The position numbers were made by a program, and so were the translations under genes. A DNA stretch of 64,000 nucleotides from Stieleria maiorica. GTDB taxonomy: Bacteria > Planctomycetota > Planctomycetia > Pirellulales > Pirellulaceae. Shown here in pieces: positions 37,771-46,289 of the stretch (position 1 is its first letter; every line of letters begins with the position of its first letter). Location: NCBI RefSeq assembly GCF_008035925.1, contig NZ_CP036264.1, forward strand, positions 209,774 through 273,773, read 5' to 3'. Below the pieces are notes generated by a model. It saw only the letters and a program-made list of their open reading frames with translations, did not search any database and was not told where the DNA came from.

Positions 37771-39075
37771 ATGCAAACAAAGCACACAGCCGGTGACGCC
37801 ACGTCACCATCATCGACCAAGCCTTCTAACCAAGGCGATTCTTCTGTTCCGGCGGACGCTTCCGCTGTGATTTCCACGGGGGGCCTGGAAGCAATGCCCA
37901 CGCGTCGCGCGGACCTATCCACACAGTGCGTTCACGCAGGCGAGCGACGGCAAAAGGATTCCGGCAGCATCACCACGCCGATCTACACCGCCGCCACGTT
38001 CACCTTCGAATCGACCGACGATTTGATGCGATTCGTCAACGGGGACGAACAGCGTGAAGAATACGGACGCTACGGAAACCCCAACGAACGCAGCGTCGAA
38101 GCCAAGATCGCGGCGCTGGAAAAGTGCGAGGAAGCGATCGTCTATGGCAGCGGCATGTCGGCGATCGTCGGATTGCTGATGACCAAACTGTCCGCCGGCG
38201 ACGAAATTGTTTTCTTCGACCAGTGTTATCACCGCAGCCGCGAATTCTGTGCCAAGCACCTCTCCCGCTTCGGTGTGGTCACCCGTCAAGTGACGACCGG
38301 TGATTACGACGCGATGGAAGCGGCGATCAACCGCAACACCAAGATGCTGGTCAGCGAATCGCCGACCAACCCGCACCTTTCGGTCATCGACCTGGAAAAA
38401 TTTGCCGCCGTCGGCAAAGCCAACGAAGTCGAAACGCTGATCGATGCGACATTGGCCACGCCCTACAACATGAATCCCACCGAGTACGGGATCGACTATG
38501 TGCTCCACTCGGCGACCAAGTACCTGGGCGGACACAACGACTTGCTGGCCGGTGTGATCTGTGGCCGCAGCGAGCAACTGGAAGCCGTCCGCAGCATGCG
38601 CGGCATCCTGGGCAACATCAGTTCGCCCCACAACCTGTACCTGCTGGAACGGGGATTAAAAACGTTCGAATTGCGGATGCAGCGTCAAAACGAAAATGGG
38701 CTGCGGATCGCTGAATTCTTGGAATCTCACCCGCGTGTCGAACGCGTTTATTACCCGGGTCTGAAAAGCCATCCGACCCACGCGATCGCCGCGGCCCAGA
38801 TGCGAGGCTTTGGCGGGCTGATCACGTTCACGATCCGCGATGCCGATTGGAAGCAAACGGCCAACGTCGTTGATGCCGCTCGGATCCCGCGGATCGCGCC
38901 CAGCTTGGGCGGCGTGGAGTCGCTGATCGAGCAACCGTTGGTGATGAGCTACTTCCACTGCACGCCCGAAGACCGCGTGCGATTCGGCATCGCGGACAAC
39001 ATGATCCGCATGTCTTGCGGGATCGAGAACGGTGATGATCTGATCGCCGATCTGGAGCAAGCGCTGTCGGTATGA
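37771..39075 (+). CDS. Trans-sulfuration family PLP enzyme (cystathionine gamma-synthase/lyase type), copy 1
   Basis: A 434-aa member of the Cys/Met metabolism PLP family. The conserved core starts at LSTQCVHAGE (residue about 49) and shows YGRYGNPNERSVEAKIAALE and YGSGMSAI. The aspartate motif is IDATLATP and the PLP lysine lies in LHSATKYLGGH. Later motifs include YYPGLKSHP and APSLGGVESLIEQP. It cleaves or forms C-S bonds of homocysteine, cystathionine or O-acylhomoserine; the exact reaction cannot be read from the motifs. The first 41 residues are low-complexity, so ATG 37894 is a possible start. Its stop overlaps the start of the next paralogue (ATGA). Confidence 0.92.
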   Translation: MQTKHTAGDATSPSSTKPSNQGDSSVPADASAVISTGGLEAMPTRRADLSTQCVHAGERRQKDSGSITTPIYTAATFTFESTDDLMRFVNGDEQREEYGRYGNPNERSVEAKIAALEKCEEAIVYGSGMSAIVGLLMTKLSAGDEIVFFDQCYHRSREFCAKHLSRFGVVTRQVTTGDYDAMEAAINRNTKMLVSESPTNPHLSVIDLEKFAAVGKANEVETLIDATLATPYNMNPTEYGIDYVLHSATKYLGGHNDLLAGVICGRSEQLEAVRSMRGILGNISSPHNLYLLERGLKTFELRMQRQNENGLRIAEFLESHPRVERVYYPGLKSHPTHAIAAAQMRGFGGLITFTIRDADWKQTANVVDAARIPRIAPSLGGVESLIEQPLVMSYFHCTPEDRVRFGIADNMIRMSCGIENGDDLIADLEQALSV

Positions 39076-40259
39076 GCGATCAGGATGGCCGCGGCGAGGC
39101 GTCGCGCGAAAACGCCTTTCGTACCCGTGCGATTCATGTCGGCAATGAGATCGATCCGGCGACCGGTGCGGTCGTTCCGCCGATTCATTTGGCCAGCACC
39201 TTTCGCCAACCCGGTGCGGGCGAGTGGGGCGAGTTCGATTATTCGCGGAGCGGCAACCCGACTCGGAGCAACTTGCAGAACACGCTGGCGTCGTTGGAGT
39301 CGGGCGTCGGTGCGTTGGCGTTCGCCAGCGGGATGGCCGCCATCCATTGTGTCACGATGTTGCTGGAGCAAGGTGACCATGTTGTCGCCGGTTGCGATTT
39401 GTACGGCGGCGCGTATCGGTTGTTGCACAAGATCTGCAACCGCAGCGGCATCGACGTCACGTTGGTCGACATGACCGATGCCGACGCCGTGTCCGATGCG
39501 GTCAACGATCGGACCAAGTTGATCTGGGCCGAAACGATCGGGAACCCGCGTCTGACGATTCCCGATCTGCCGCGGTTGGCGTCGATCGCCAAACAGCGTG
39601 GCGTGTTGATCGGAGTCGACAATACCTTCGGAACGCCGGCGCTGGTGCGGCCGTTGGAGCACGGGATCGACATCGTGATGCATTCGGCGACGAAGTACTT
39701 GGGCGGTCACAGCGATTGTCTGGGCGGCACACTGGCGGTGGCCGACAAGGACCTTTTTGACCGGCTGTACTTCATTCAAAACGCAACCGGCGCGGTGTTG
39801 GATCCGCTGAGTTGTTTCCTGGTCAGCCGTGGGCTGAAGACGTTGGATTTAAGGATTCGCGAACAGTCCAAGACGGCGCTCGAGTTGTCGCGCTGGCTGG
39901 AACAGCACCCCAAGGTTCGCACCGTGCTGTACCCGGGGCTGGAAAGTCATCCGCAGCACGCGTTGGCGGCCAAGACGCTCGACGGCGGGTTCGGCGCCAT
40001 GGTGACGTTTGAACTCGATGCGGGGATCGCAGAAACGGCCAAGGCTTGTGAATCGACCAAGCTGTTTCACCTGGCCGTCAGCCTGGGAGCGGTGGAGTCG
40101 TTGATTGAACAACCGGCGACGATGTCCCACGCCAGTTACGATGCCGCCGACCGTGCCCGATTCGGCATCACCGACGGGTTGATCCGATTGTCGGTCGGGC
40201 TGGAGTCACCCGGCGACCTGCGCGAGGATTTGACGCAAGCGATCGACGCCGCGTTGTGA
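39072..40259 (+). CDS. Trans-sulfuration family PLP enzyme (cystathionine gamma-synthase/lyase type), copy 2
   Basis: A 395-aa paralogue of the preceding gene, starting inside its stop codon (ATGA), so translation is probably coupled. Motifs: FRTRAIHVGNEIDPATGAVV, FDYSRSGNPTRSNLQNTLASLE, FASGMAAI, VDNTFGTP (PLP-ring Asp), HSATKYLGGHSDCLGGTLAV (PLP Lys), YPGLESHPQH and SLGAVESLIEQPATMSH. It looks closer to classic cystathionine gamma-synthase/lyase than copy 1, because VDNTFGTP and YSRSGNPTR are canonical. The pair may form the two steps of trans-sulfuration, or a sulfhydrylase plus a lyase. Confidence 0.93.
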   Translation: MSDQDGRGEASRENAFRTRAIHVGNEIDPATGAVVPPIHLASTFRQPGAGEWGEFDYSRSGNPTRSNLQNTLASLESGVGALAFASGMAAIHCVTMLLEQGDHVVAGCDLYGGAYRLLHKICNRSGIDVTLVDMTDADAVSDAVNDRTKLIWAETIGNPRLTIPDLPRLASIAKQRGVLIGVDNTFGTPALVRPLEHGIDIVMHSATKYLGGHSDCLGGTLAVADKDLFDRLYFIQNATGAVLDPLSCFLVSRGLKTLDLRIREQSKTALELSRWLEQHPKVRTVLYPGLESHPQHALAAKTLDGGFGAMVTFELDAGIAETAKACESTKLFHLAVSLGAVESLIEQPATMSHASYDAADRARFGITDGLIRLSVGLESPGDLREDLTQAIDAAL

Positions 40260-40278
40260 TGCCAGCGTTAATCGCTCC

Positions 40279-40470
40279 TCATCATTCTGCCCCGTATCAT
40301 TCTGCCGTCCCTCCGCTGACTCTCATCATCGCGGTTGGGTGAAGAGGTAGGAAGATTTTGGAGGTAGGAAAATTGGTTCCATTGAATAGTTGAACGGTAA
40401 CTTTCTTACCCTCAAAATCTTCTTACCCGAATTGCCTCGATGGTAGTGGGCGAGGCGACGAGCCCATTAC
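40279..40470. repeat. Cluster of three intergenic repeat types
   Basis: This holds CATCATTCTGCCCC-type units (40279-40306, family of 11.7 and 30.4 kb). It then has a pair of inverted arms, AGGTAGGAAGATTTTGGAGG (40345-40373) against TTTCTTACC...AAAATCTTCTTACC (40401-40428). Last comes the palindrome-like GTAGTGGGCGAGGCGACGAG (40443-40470). The last two types recur together at 62.17-62.37 kb. Because the region lies between convergent genes, the hairpins could also end transcription. Confidence 0.6.
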
Positions 40471-40491
40471 CTTCGGCATGCAACGCGTGCC

Positions 40492-41583
40492 CTACTTCGC
40501 CAATCGTTCCTCAAAAAACTCCAGCATCCAATCGGTCAGCTTGGGGCTGAGAAAGGCGAACAGGTGGCCTTTGCCGGGCAGCGTTTGCAGGGAGGAATCG
40601 ACGTCGCTGTCGACCAACGATCGGTGAAAGTTTTTGGCGTTGTTGACCGGGACGATCCAATCGGCTTCGCCGTGGATGATTTGAAACGGCGGGTCTTTGG
40701 ACGAGGTGAAGCAGATCGGCGAGGCGGCGGCGTAGACGCCGGGCAACTCGCGTCGCGATCCGCCCAGGAAAAACGAGAGCGAGGTGTTGTCCGGCGGCAG
40801 GTCGCGAAAGTCCGTCGGCGGCCCGCCGATGCAAACGGCACCGATCGGCGGCAATTTTTTCCAGCGCTCGTCGTCCTGCGGCCACGCGGTGGTTTGGCGG
40901 ACGGATTCCCAAGGTTCATCGGCGAGCGTGGCGACCAACGAAACCAGATGCCCGCCGGCGGAATAACCATACATCCCGACACGCCCGCTGTCCCAACCGT
41001 ACTTCGCTGTGTTTTCGGTAATCCAGACCAGTGCGGCGCGAACGTCGTCGACCTGGTCGGGGAATTTCGAACTCGGGGCGTGACGGTAATTGATCGCCAC
41101 GGCCGCGAACCCGTTCCCGGCCAAATCGCGGGCGTGCCGCTCCATCGTCCATTTATCGCCCGTCGCCCAGCCACCGCCGTGGACGACCAGCACTACCGGC
41201 CAGCGGCGATCCGGGGCGGACTCGATCGCAGGTTCCGGCGGTGTGGCTGGCCCCGGCGGTGTGGCTGGCCCCGGCGGTGTGGCTGGCCCCGACGGTGTAT
41301 TCGGCCCTGGCGGTGACTTTGTTTGCGGCAGGTAGACATCACATCGGCCGGCGCTGTCGCGGTCATCGGCGTGGTCCCGATACCGCAAATTTGCGAACTT
41401 TTTGACGTCAAAAGCCGTCGGTTTGGTCTCGGTGGAGGCGGAATCCGACAGGGTAGGCGACGCTTGATCGGTGGTCGGATCAGCCGCAGCGGCCGGAATC
41501 AAGGTCTCGTGGCTGATCGTCAGGACGCCGAAAAGGCCTGCGGCAACACAGATCGATCGCTTCCAGTTTCGTCGCCGAGTCAT
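40492..41583 (-). CDS. Exported alpha/beta-hydrolase (esterase/lipase, BD-FAE-like)
   Basis: A 363-aa protein starting MTRRRNWKRSICVAAGLFGVL, a signal peptide. A proline-rich linker with tandem GPATPP units (18-bp DNA repeats at about 41238-41310) separates it from the hydrolase. Catalytic features are the oxyanion motif HGGGWATGDK, the nucleophile elbow GYSAGG, an acid in HGEADWIVPV and a final GKGHLF histidine. ADDRDSAGRCDVYLP at the domain start is typical of this esterase type. It should hydrolyse carboxyl esters in the periplasm, possibly acetyl or feruloyl groups on polysaccharide. It is divergent from ribBA. Confidence 0.9.
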   Translation of the reverse strand: MTRRRNWKRSICVAAGLFGVLTISHETLIPAAAADPTTDQASPTLSDSASTETKPTAFDVKKFANLRYRDHADDRDSAGRCDVYLPQTKSPPGPNTPSGPATPPGPATPPGPATPPEPAIESAPDRRWPVVLVVHGGGWATGDKWTMERHARDLAGNGFAAVAINYRHAPSSKFPDQVDDVRAALVWITENTAKYGWDSGRVGMYGYSAGGHLVSLVATLADEPWESVRQTTAWPQDDERWKKLPPIGAVCIGGPPTDFRDLPPDNTSLSFFLGGSRRELPGVYAAASPICFTSSKDPPFQIIHGEADWIVPVNNAKNFHRSLVDSDVDSSLQTLPGKGHLFAFLSPKLTDWMLEFFEERLAK

Positions 41584-41786
41584 CAATGGAGTCCGCTCAT
41601 TGGGCAATTGGCCTGCACACGTATAATGGTGTGGCGATGGCAAGGTTATTGAATTTGGACGATGATAATCAACCGTAACTCTCTCCTCGCTGCGCTCTTG
41701 CCCTCCCGATGGGAGGGTGACCCGAAACCCGACTGTCGCCCGCAACCGCTTCCCCATCCGACCTACAGAATACCCCAAGTCAGACG

Positions 41787-43037
41787 ATGCCAAGCAACGA
41801 TTCGCTCTCCGGCGAAGACCTCTCATTGGATACCATTCCTGCCGCCGTCGAGGCCATTCGGCGAGGGGAGGTGGTGATCGTCGTCGACGCGGAGGATCGC
41901 GAAAACGAGGGTGACTTCATCTGTGCCGCGGAGAAGGCGACTCCCGAAACGATCAACTTCATGCTCGGCGGCCGCGGTCAATTGTGCGTTTCGATCCTGC
42001 CGGAGGTCGGGAAAAAGTTGGAGCTGACGCCGGTCGTGCCCGACAACAATGCACCGCTGCGGACCGCCTTCGTCACGCCGATCGACATCGCGACGGCGCG
42101 GACGGGGATCACGGCCGCCGAACGCAGCGAAACGATCCTGCGAATGGCGTCTCCGGATTGCCGCGTTGAAGACTTCGTTCGCCCCGGACACGTTTATCCG
42201 TTGATCGCCAAAAAGGGCGGCGTGCTGCGTCGTGCCGGCCACACCGAAGCGGCGGTCGATTTGGCACGGATGGCCGGATTGCAGCCCGCCGGTGTGCTGT
42301 GCGAAATCTTGAACGAATCCGGTGACCGCGCCAGCCGTGACGAACTGATCGCCGTGGCCAAGGCCAACTCGCTGAAGATCATCAGCATCGAGCAACTGAT
42401 CGCACACCGGCGGGTGAGCGAAAAACTGGTCAACCGCGCCGCCCAAGCGACGTTGCCGACCAAGTATGGCGATTTCCAAATCATCGTTTATTCGGTGGAC
42501 TTTGAATCCCAGGAGCCGATCGCGTTGACGCTGGGCGACCTGTCCGAGCAAGGCAACGGGGTCACACCGCCGCTGGTCCGAATGCACAGCAGTTGTTTTA
42601 CCGGCGATCTGATTTCGTCGCTTCGATGTGATTGTGGGGACCAGTTGCAGATGGCGCTCGAAATGATCGCCGCCGAAGGTCGCGGCGCCCTCGTCTACTT
42701 GCCCCAGGAAGGGCGTGGGATCGGGTTGGCGCAAAAGATCAAAGCCTACGCCTTGCAAGACCAGGGCATGGACACGGTCGAAGCGAACCACGCGTTGGGA
42801 TTCAAAGCTGACATGCGCGACTACGGCGTCGGCTTGCAGATCTTGAAGGACCTTGGGATCAGCGACGTCCGTTTGTTGACCAATAATCCCAAGAAGCAAC
42901 AAGCGTTCAACCTGCGCGGCTATGATTTGAAGCTTGTCGACCAAGTGCCGATCGTGCCTCCGGTCAACAAGCACAACAAGGGGTACTTGGAAACCAAACG
43001 CGAAAAGATGGGTCACCAATTGCCGGATCTTGGCTGA
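41787..43037 (+). CDS. ribBA: Bifunctional 3,4-dihydroxy-2-butanone-4-phosphate synthase / GTP cyclohydrolase II
   Basis: A 416-aa protein making both riboflavin precursors. The N-terminal RibB domain shows the metal-binding acidic loop [11 protein letters not shown] (residues about 32-42), then [33 protein letters not shown]. The C-terminal RibA domain shows [23 protein letters not shown] (zinc cysteines), [11 protein letters not shown] and LLTNNPKK. The length is normal for fused RibBA. The upstream 200 nt show no FMN riboswitch hallmarks. The tyrA gene starts 1 nt after its stop, an unusual but tight coupling. The esterase gene is divergent upstream. Confidence 0.97.
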   Translation: MPSNDSLSGEDLSLDTIPAAVEAIRRGEVVIVVDAEDRENEGDFICAAEKATPETINFMLGGRGQLCVSILPEVGKKLELTPVVPDNNAPLRTAFVTPIDIATARTGITAAERSETILRMASPDCRVEDFVRPGHVYPLIAKKGGVLRRAGHTEAAVDLARMAGLQPAGVLCEILNESGDRASRDELIAVAKANSLKIISIEQLIAHRRVSEKLVNRAAQATLPTKYGDFQIIVYSVDFESQEPIALTLGDLSEQGNGVTPPLVRMHSSCFTGDLISSLRCDCGDQLQMALEMIAAEGRGALVYLPQEGRGIGLAQKIKAYALQDQGMDTVEANHALGFKADMRDYGVGLQILKDLGISDVRLLTNNPKKQQAFNLRGYDLKLVDQVPIVPPVNKHNKGYLETKREKMGHQLPDLG

Positions 43038-43038
43038 G

Positions 43039-43899
43039 ATGCAGACGCTTCCCGAAAAACCCGCGTGGCTCAATCGTGTCTCGATCCTCGGCGTCGGCTT
43101 GCTGGGCGGCAGCGTCGGCATGTCGCTGCGGCGGAGCGGGGTTCATGTGGTCGGCTACAGCCGACGTGAATCGAGTTGCCGCGCCGCGGTTCAAGCCGGT
43201 GCGGTGGACGAAGGGTTCACGGACATTGCACGCGCATCCGAGGGCAGCGATGTCGTCGTGATCGCTTCGCCGGTCGACAAGATCGTGGGTTTGGCGATCG
43301 AGGCCGATGCGGTGCTGGCCGAAACTGCGTTGATCACCGACGTCGGCAGCACCAAAGCCGAAATTGTTGCCGAGATCACAGCCCGATCACCGTCGGCGGC
43401 CGCGAAGTTCGTGGCCGCCCATCCGATCGCGGGCAGCGAAAAGACCGGCGTCGAAAACGCCAGCGCGACCTTGTTGGATGACAAGTTGGTGGTCCTGACT
43501 CCCAGCGAGACGACGGCGCCGGAATCGCTGGACCGGTCCAAGTCGTTCTGGTTGCAGACCGGTGGGCGAGTCGTTTCGATGTCGCCGACCGAACACGATC
43601 AACGCCTGGCCGCGGTCAGTCACGTGCCACACCTGGTGTCCTCGATTCTCGCCAGCCTGCTGGACGAGGAATGTATGCCGCTGGTCGGCAGCGGATGGAA
43701 AGACATGACCCGTGTCGCCTCGGGAGACCCGGCGATGTGGACGGCGATCTGCGAACAGAATCGGGAGGCTATCCTCGACCAACTCGATCTTTTTTGGGAA
43801 ACACTTGCGTCGCTCCGATCGATGCTGTTCATGGGCGATACCGCGGCGCTGCGTCGTTGGCTGGAAGACGCCAAAGCGCGAAAAGACGCAACACAGTAG
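43039..43899 (+). CDS. tyrA: Prephenate/arogenate dehydrogenase
   Basis: A 286-aa protein starting MQTLPEKPAWLNRVSILGVGLLGGSVGMSL, with the Rossmann NAD(P) loop GVGLLGGS. Further motifs: DVGSTKAEIV, FVAAHPIAGSEKTGVENA, MSPTEHDQRLAAVSHVPHLVSS and a late GWKDMTRVASGDPAMW. These match TyrA dehydrogenases, which convert prephenate or arogenate in tyrosine synthesis. There is no fused chorismate mutase or ACT domain. The ATG is 1 nt downstream of the ribBA stop, so translational coupling is likely. Whether prephenate or arogenate is used cannot be decided here. Confidence 0.94.
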   Translation: MQTLPEKPAWLNRVSILGVGLLGGSVGMSLRRSGVHVVGYSRRESSCRAAVQAGAVDEGFTDIARASEGSDVVVIASPVDKIVGLAIEADAVLAETALITDVGSTKAEIVAEITARSPSAAAKFVAAHPIAGSEKTGVENASATLLDDKLVVLTPSETTAPESLDRSKSFWLQTGGRVVSMSPTEHDQRLAAVSHVPHLVSSILASLLDEECMPLVGSGWKDMTRVASGDPAMWTAICEQNREAILDQLDLFWETLASLRSMLFMGDTAALRRWLEDAKARKDATQ

Positions 43900-43960
43900 G
43901 GAACGAGTCTTGGGCCGCAAAGGACTGAGCCACGGAGGAAAATGAGCGGTGGATCGCCTG

Positions 43961-44686
43961 CTACAGGTCGGCGGTCAGTTCCGCCAACGCCGTTTCACCG
44001 CCGCGGACCAGCAATCGGGCGTCCAATCCGGCTTGCCGCGCCGCATCGACATCGCCCCGCTTGGTGTCGCCGATCATCAGTAGTCGCGACCGATCGGTGG
44101 CGTCCCATGCAGCGGCGCCCGATCCCTTGGCACGCGATCCCTTGGCACGCAGTTGCGCGGCACCCAGCCGGGCGACGGCGGCGTCGTAAAACCGGGTGCT
44201 TGGTTTGGACCAACCGAGCTGGCTGCTGATCAAAACCTCATCGAATTGATCCTTCAGCCCCATGTCGCCCAAGATCATCGTCAGGCGACGGTCGAAGTTC
44301 GACGCCACGGCGATCGCATAGCCCTTGGACCTGAGCCGACCGATCGTGGGCGGCACGTCGTCGTACAACCGCCAGGTTTCGGCCGTCGCGAAGTGGTGCC
44401 AAAGCGAGTCAAAAACCTTGTCGGCCGACTCGTCGGGCAAGTCCGGGATGGCGTCGGCAACGATCCGTCGCCAACGTCGGAGCTCCCCCGCTTCGTCGGT
44501 CGGCTGGTCGATGTCCGCTTCAAAAAAATGGCGTTTCATCGCGGCTTTCAGCTGGTCGCGAATCTGTTCGAGCGAATGTTCACTTCCCGACGCCTTGGCG
44601 GCCGAGTAGTACGCTTCAGCCGGTTCGGGATCCGGGGTCATCAACGTGCCGGTGAAGTCAAAGATGATCCAGTCATAGCGGGGCAT
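43961..44686 (-). CDS. HAD-superfamily hydrolase (REG-2-like type)
   Basis: A 241-aa protein starting MPRYDWIIFDFTGTLMTP. HAD motif I is DFTGTL: the nucleophile Asp is present but the usual second Asp is Thr, as in some HAD branches including REG-2-like proteins. Motif II is AVASNFD (Ser), motif III has Lys in GWSKPSTRFYD, and motif IV is IGDTKRGDVDAARQAG. An alpha-helical cap lies between motifs I and II. Without the second Asp the general acid/base is unclear, so phosphatase activity is uncertain. The gene is divergent from the MFS transporter and its end lies 61 nt from the end of tyrA. Confidence 0.88.
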   Translation of the reverse strand: MPRYDWIIFDFTGTLMTPDPEPAEAYYSAAKASGSEHSLEQIRDQLKAAMKRHFFEADIDQPTDEAGELRRWRRIVADAIPDLPDESADKVFDSLWHHFATAETWRLYDDVPPTIGRLRSKGYAIAVASNFDRRLTMILGDMGLKDQFDEVLISSQLGWSKPSTRFYDAAVARLGAAQLRAKGSRAKGSGAAAWDATDRSRLLMIGDTKRGDVDAARQAGLDARLLVRGGETALAELTADL

Positions 44687-44756
44687 GCGGTGGCTCTGCA
44701 GCTCACGAAGGCTCCCTTTTCCCCGGCCTTGCGGGGGAGAAGGGCTGGGGATGTGC

Positions 44757-44815
44757 GACCGGAGGCGGAGCCTCCGGGAAACTTCCGTTCCCAGGCGGAA
44801 CCCAGGAACGAGGAG
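44757..44815. repeat. Copy of the AGGCGGAGCCTCC / CCAGGCGGA intergenic element
   Basis: AGGCGGAGCCTCC, itself a perfect palindrome core (GGCGGAGCCTCC is near-self-complementary), is followed after about 20 nt by CCCAGGCGGAACCCAGG. The same order and spacing recur twice at 61.24-61.44 kb (GAGGCGGAGCCTCC, then CCCAGGCGGAGCCC). It lies in the gap between the HAD and MFS genes. Confidence 0.5.
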
Positions 44816-44894
44816 GGAAAAGACGGAGACGGTGGCTTGGCGCGTTCGCCGCGGCCCCCTGTTGCGAGATTTGATCTGCTGCGATGGTGTAGTG

Positions 44895-46289
44895 ATGGAA
44901 AACGTGCAAAACGAATCGAGCAACTCTTCGGGAGCTTACCCGGCGATCGCCGACAGTGAAACGTCTCCGCCTGCGATCGGCGCGTTTCCCGAGAGCGGTC
45001 GGGGAGATGCGTCCGCCGCGGTCGAACGATCCGGGGACGACGGGTCACCGTGGATGCCGCTGCGCAATCCGGTGTATCGATCGTTTTGGATCGCGTCGTT
45101 CGTTTCCAATCTCGGCACGTGGATGCACGAGATCGGGGCGGGCTGGTTGATGACCGAGTTGGACGCTTCGCCGCAAATGGTCTCGGCGGTGCGGACGGCG
45201 ATGGCGACGCCGATCGTGTTGTTGGCGATTCCGGCCGGTGTGCTGGCCGATCGGGTGGACCGTCGCGGGCTGTTGCTGGCGACGCAGGTGTTGATGCTGT
45301 TGACCGCGGCAAGTCTGGCCGCGCTGACCGCCGCCGGGGTGATGACCAGTTGGCTGTTGTTGGGGCTGACGTTTTTGATCGGGCTGGGGCTGACTTTGCA
45401 TGTCCCCACCTGGCAGGCGTCGATTCCCGAGCTTGTCCCCAGAGCGCAATTGTCGCGTGCGATCGCGCTGGGCAGCATCAATTTTAACCTCGCGCGTTCG
45501 GCCGGGCCGGCGATCGCCGGGGCGTTGGTGGCGATTGCGGGCGCCTGGATCGCGTTCTCCTTCAATGCCGTTTCGTTTGCCGGGGTGATCGTGGTGTTGT
45601 TGCTGTGGCGACGTCAGAGGAGCGAATCGACACGCGGTTTGTCCTATCGGTTGTCGCTATACCAGGGACTTCGATACGTGTACCGCAATCATGCGATGCG
45701 ACATGTGCTGATACGATTGTGTCTGTTCATCGTACCGGCCAGTGCGCTATGGGGGTTGTTGCCGCTGGTGGCCCGTCAGCGACTCGATTGGGGTGCCGAC
45801 GGATTCGGGATCTTGGTGACCTGTGTCGGTGGTGGGGCGCTCGTCGCGGCGCGTTTTCTGCCGCTGTTGCAGCGTCGTTTGGGAGGCGATGCGACGATCG
45901 CGCTGGCCATGCTGGCGTTCGCCGGCGGGTTGGCGTTGATGGGGTCGTCGACCCATCGGGGCGTCGTGGTAGTGGCGACACTGGTGATGGGCTGTGGCTG
46001 GATGGTCACGCTGACGACGCTCAACACGGCTGCGCAAATCACCCTACCCGGTCGGATGCGGGCCCGCGGCATGAGTTGCTATTTGACGGCGATGGCGCTG
46101 TCGATGTCCACGGGGTCGTTCTTGTGGGGCAGCGTGGCCGAATCAATCAGCGCGGGCGGGCAGCATGACGGCGTGGGGTCGGCGCAGCAAATCGCGGCGG
46201 CCACCCTGTTGGTCACCGCCGCGATCGGCATGCTCTTTCCGGTCGTCCACGCTATGCGAACATGTAACCCTCTTCACCGTGATCGGTGA
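44895..46289 (+). CDS. MFS transporter (MFS_3/enterobactin-exporter-like)
   Basis: A 464-aa membrane protein starting MENVQNESSNSSG. A hydrophilic N-terminal tail of about 55 residues precedes about 12 transmembrane helices. The first helix region RNPVYRSFWIASFVSNLGTWMHEIGAGWLM and LADRVDRRGLLL (the inter-helix MFS loop) are typical of the MFS_3 group that includes EntS. It would export a small molecule or drug by proton antiport; the substrate is unknown. Its last 38 nt overlap the 3' end of the convergent amt gene. Longer upstream frames run through the repeat element and were rejected. Confidence 0.9.
   Translation: MENVQNESSNSSGAYPAIADSETSPPAIGAFPESGRGDASAAVERSGDDGSPWMPLRNPVYRSFWIASFVSNLGTWMHEIGAGWLMTELDASPQMVSAVRTAMATPIVLLAIPAGVLADRVDRRGLLLATQVLMLLTAASLAALTAAGVMTSWLLLGLTFLIGLGLTLHVPTWQASIPELVPRAQLSRAIALGSINFNLARSAGPAIAGALVAIAGAWIAFSFNAVSFAGVIVVLLLWRRQRSESTRGLSYRLSLYQGLRYVYRNHAMRHVLIRLCLFIVPASALWGLLPLVARQRLDWGADGFGILVTCVGGGALVAARFLPLLQRRLGGDATIALAMLAFAGGLALMGSSTHRGVVVVATLVMGCGWMVTLTTLNTAAQITLPGRMRARGMSCYLTAMALSMSTGSFLWGSVAESISAGGQHDGVGSAQQIAAATLLVTAAIGMLFPVVHAMRTCNPLHRDR

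Noticed and set aside
41584..41786. FMN riboswitch upstream of ribBA
   Set aside because: No conserved RFN blocks or multi-stem arrangement were visible.
41823..43121. Long minus-strand frame opposite ribBA
   Set aside because: Antisense to a gene with complete catalytic motifs; no family features.
44685..44894. N-terminal extension of the MFS protein
   Set aside because: It translates the intergenic GGCGGAGCCTCC element and has no transmembrane or tail character; the ATG at 44895 is adequate.
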